Shown here piece by piece: positions 63,230 to 64,000 of a DNA stretch of 64,000 bases. Under the pieces are notes generated by a model. It was given only the letters and a program-made list of their open reading frames with translations. It was not told the origin of the DNA and did no database searches. Position 1 is the stretch's first letter, and each line of letters starts with the position of its first letter. The DNA lies in assembly GCA_026413225.1 (NCBI GenBank), contig CM048552.1:59845001-59909000 (forward strand), read 5' to 3'. Both the position numbers and the translations under genes were made by a program. This stretch comes from Otis tarda (taxonomy: Eukaryota; Chordata; Aves; Otidiformes; Otididae).

Positions 63230-63285
63230 AATATTATCTATATTAGCTATGCTATAATAGATAATATTACAATATATTATATTGT
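63230..63285. repeat. Two adjacent AT-rich inverted repeats
   Basis: AATATTATCTAT (63230-63241) pairs perfectly with ATAGATAATATT (63257-63268), with an inner AGC/GCT stem in the loop. Immediately after, ACAATATA-T-TATATTGT (63269-63285) is a second perfect inverted repeat. The region is cruciform-prone and lies in the flank upstream of RIC8B. Confidence 0.85.
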
Positions 63286-63363
63286 ATATATTACATATAT
63301 CTATCTTTCGTTATATGTTTTAGCCCATGAAAAATATCACACTTTTAGTAAACTATATTTGGT

Positions 63364-63458
63364 GAGAAAAAAGAAAAAAAAAAGAAAAATTAAAAAGGAA
63401 AAGGAAAAGAAGAAAAGAAAAAGAAGAAAAGAAAAAGAAAGGAATAGAAAGTGAAAAT
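63364..63458. repeat. Long purine (A/G) tract
   Basis: About 95 bases consisting of A and G with only a few T interruptions, built of AAAAG, GAAAA and AAGAAG units. Such homopurine tracts can form triplex DNA; here the repetition is irregular. Confidence 0.85.
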
Positions 63459-64000
63459 TAGATTTAATATTTTGGCATGTGGTATAAAAGCTTCTCCAGA
63501 AGGATTTGTGTGGTCACTTGTTTACTTTATATACACATAAATACGTGGCTAGGCAAGAAACAGCAGTTTCAGTTACTGTGGTCAAGGGAAGGGCTTAATT
63601 AACAGTCTGCAGGCTGTGACTCAGGAGGTTTGGCAATTTGTACTAGGATGATTTAAGAGGTTCCTGTCTGTAACTGGCTATTCTACCTAGACGTTATCAT
63701 CCTCTCATGAACTGCTGCACTTCACAGGCTGGTATATACCCCTGTGACCCGAAAGCTATGATGGTTTATATTAATATGGTGGTTCTTTTGCAAAAGGCTT
63801 TCAAAGCCCCATCTGACTGATGATGTTCTGTGGCTCTTTTTTTTTTTTTGAGCAGCTTTGTGGTGTTACTCTTGGTCTGTTGGTCAAAATTCCCTCTCCC
63901 AGGGCTTCACACATGGTGTTGCAGTTCTCCACTCAGAAAGTCTTATTTGTTTCTGGTGCTGACACTGTGTCCAACATCCATCCTCCTTCCTGAACAGTCT

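Larger units (their letters stand above)
61691..64000. other. Flank upstream of RIC8B, no gene recognised
   Basis: After the CpG-rich block the sequence becomes AT-rich, with a short GGT repeat at 61791-61805, inverted repeats at 63.23-63.29 kb and a purine tract at 63.36-63.46 kb. Mammalian gene order would put the 3' end of RFX4 on this side, transcribed in the same direction. No RFX4 coding exon is seen, though noncoding 3' UTR could not be excluded. Confidence 0.5.

Noticed and set aside
1-64000. Retrovirus-like elements, CRISPR arrays, operons or toxin-type genes
   Set aside because: None was recognised on either strand; the only mobile elements I can support are the CR1 LINE pieces.

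Overview
The window looks like bird genomic DNA; a crocodilian or turtle is less likely. Five copies of the 3' end of CR1, the dominant LINE of sauropsids, are recognisable, and the one gene present is compact: about 37 kb for RIC8B, which I recall as roughly three times longer in mammals. No bacterial operon, phage, CRISPR array, tRNA, rRNA or retrovirus-like element was recognised.

The only protein gene I can support is RIC8B (Ric-8B/synembryn-B), the chaperone and exchange factor for G-protein alpha subunits of the Gs/Golf class. It lies on the minus strand in ten coding exons between 61259 (ATG) and 24260 (stop codon end). All nine introns have GT-AG ends, all reading-frame phases agree, and the spliced frame encodes 536 residues. 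The gene starts in a CpG-rich promoter at about 60.9-61.7 kb. That promoter carries a palindromic CRE/E-box/CRE element, two inverted CCAAT boxes, a GC box and a ZNF143-like site. Exon 9 has matching phases at both ends (120 nt, 40 codons), so it can be skipped without a frame change, as known for mammalian Ric-8B.

Layout: 1-23.9 kb is intergenic DNA downstream of RIC8B with three CR1 pieces, simple repeats and no convincing coding exon. 24.0-61.3 kb is RIC8B and its introns, with two more CR1 copies in introns 8 and 1. 61.7-64 kb is upstream flank with AT-rich inverted repeats and a long purine tract. In mammals RFX4 lies upstream and TMEM263 downstream; I see no coding exon of either here.

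I found no previously undescribed system. The most notable oddities are: a 33-bp unique-looking sequence from intron 1 that is repeated, with one mismatch, inside a CR1 element 2.28 kb away, where it replaces about 9 bp of CR1; the palindromic promoter element; a Ric-8B loop about 25 residues shorter than the human one I remember; and weak splice sites around exon 4.
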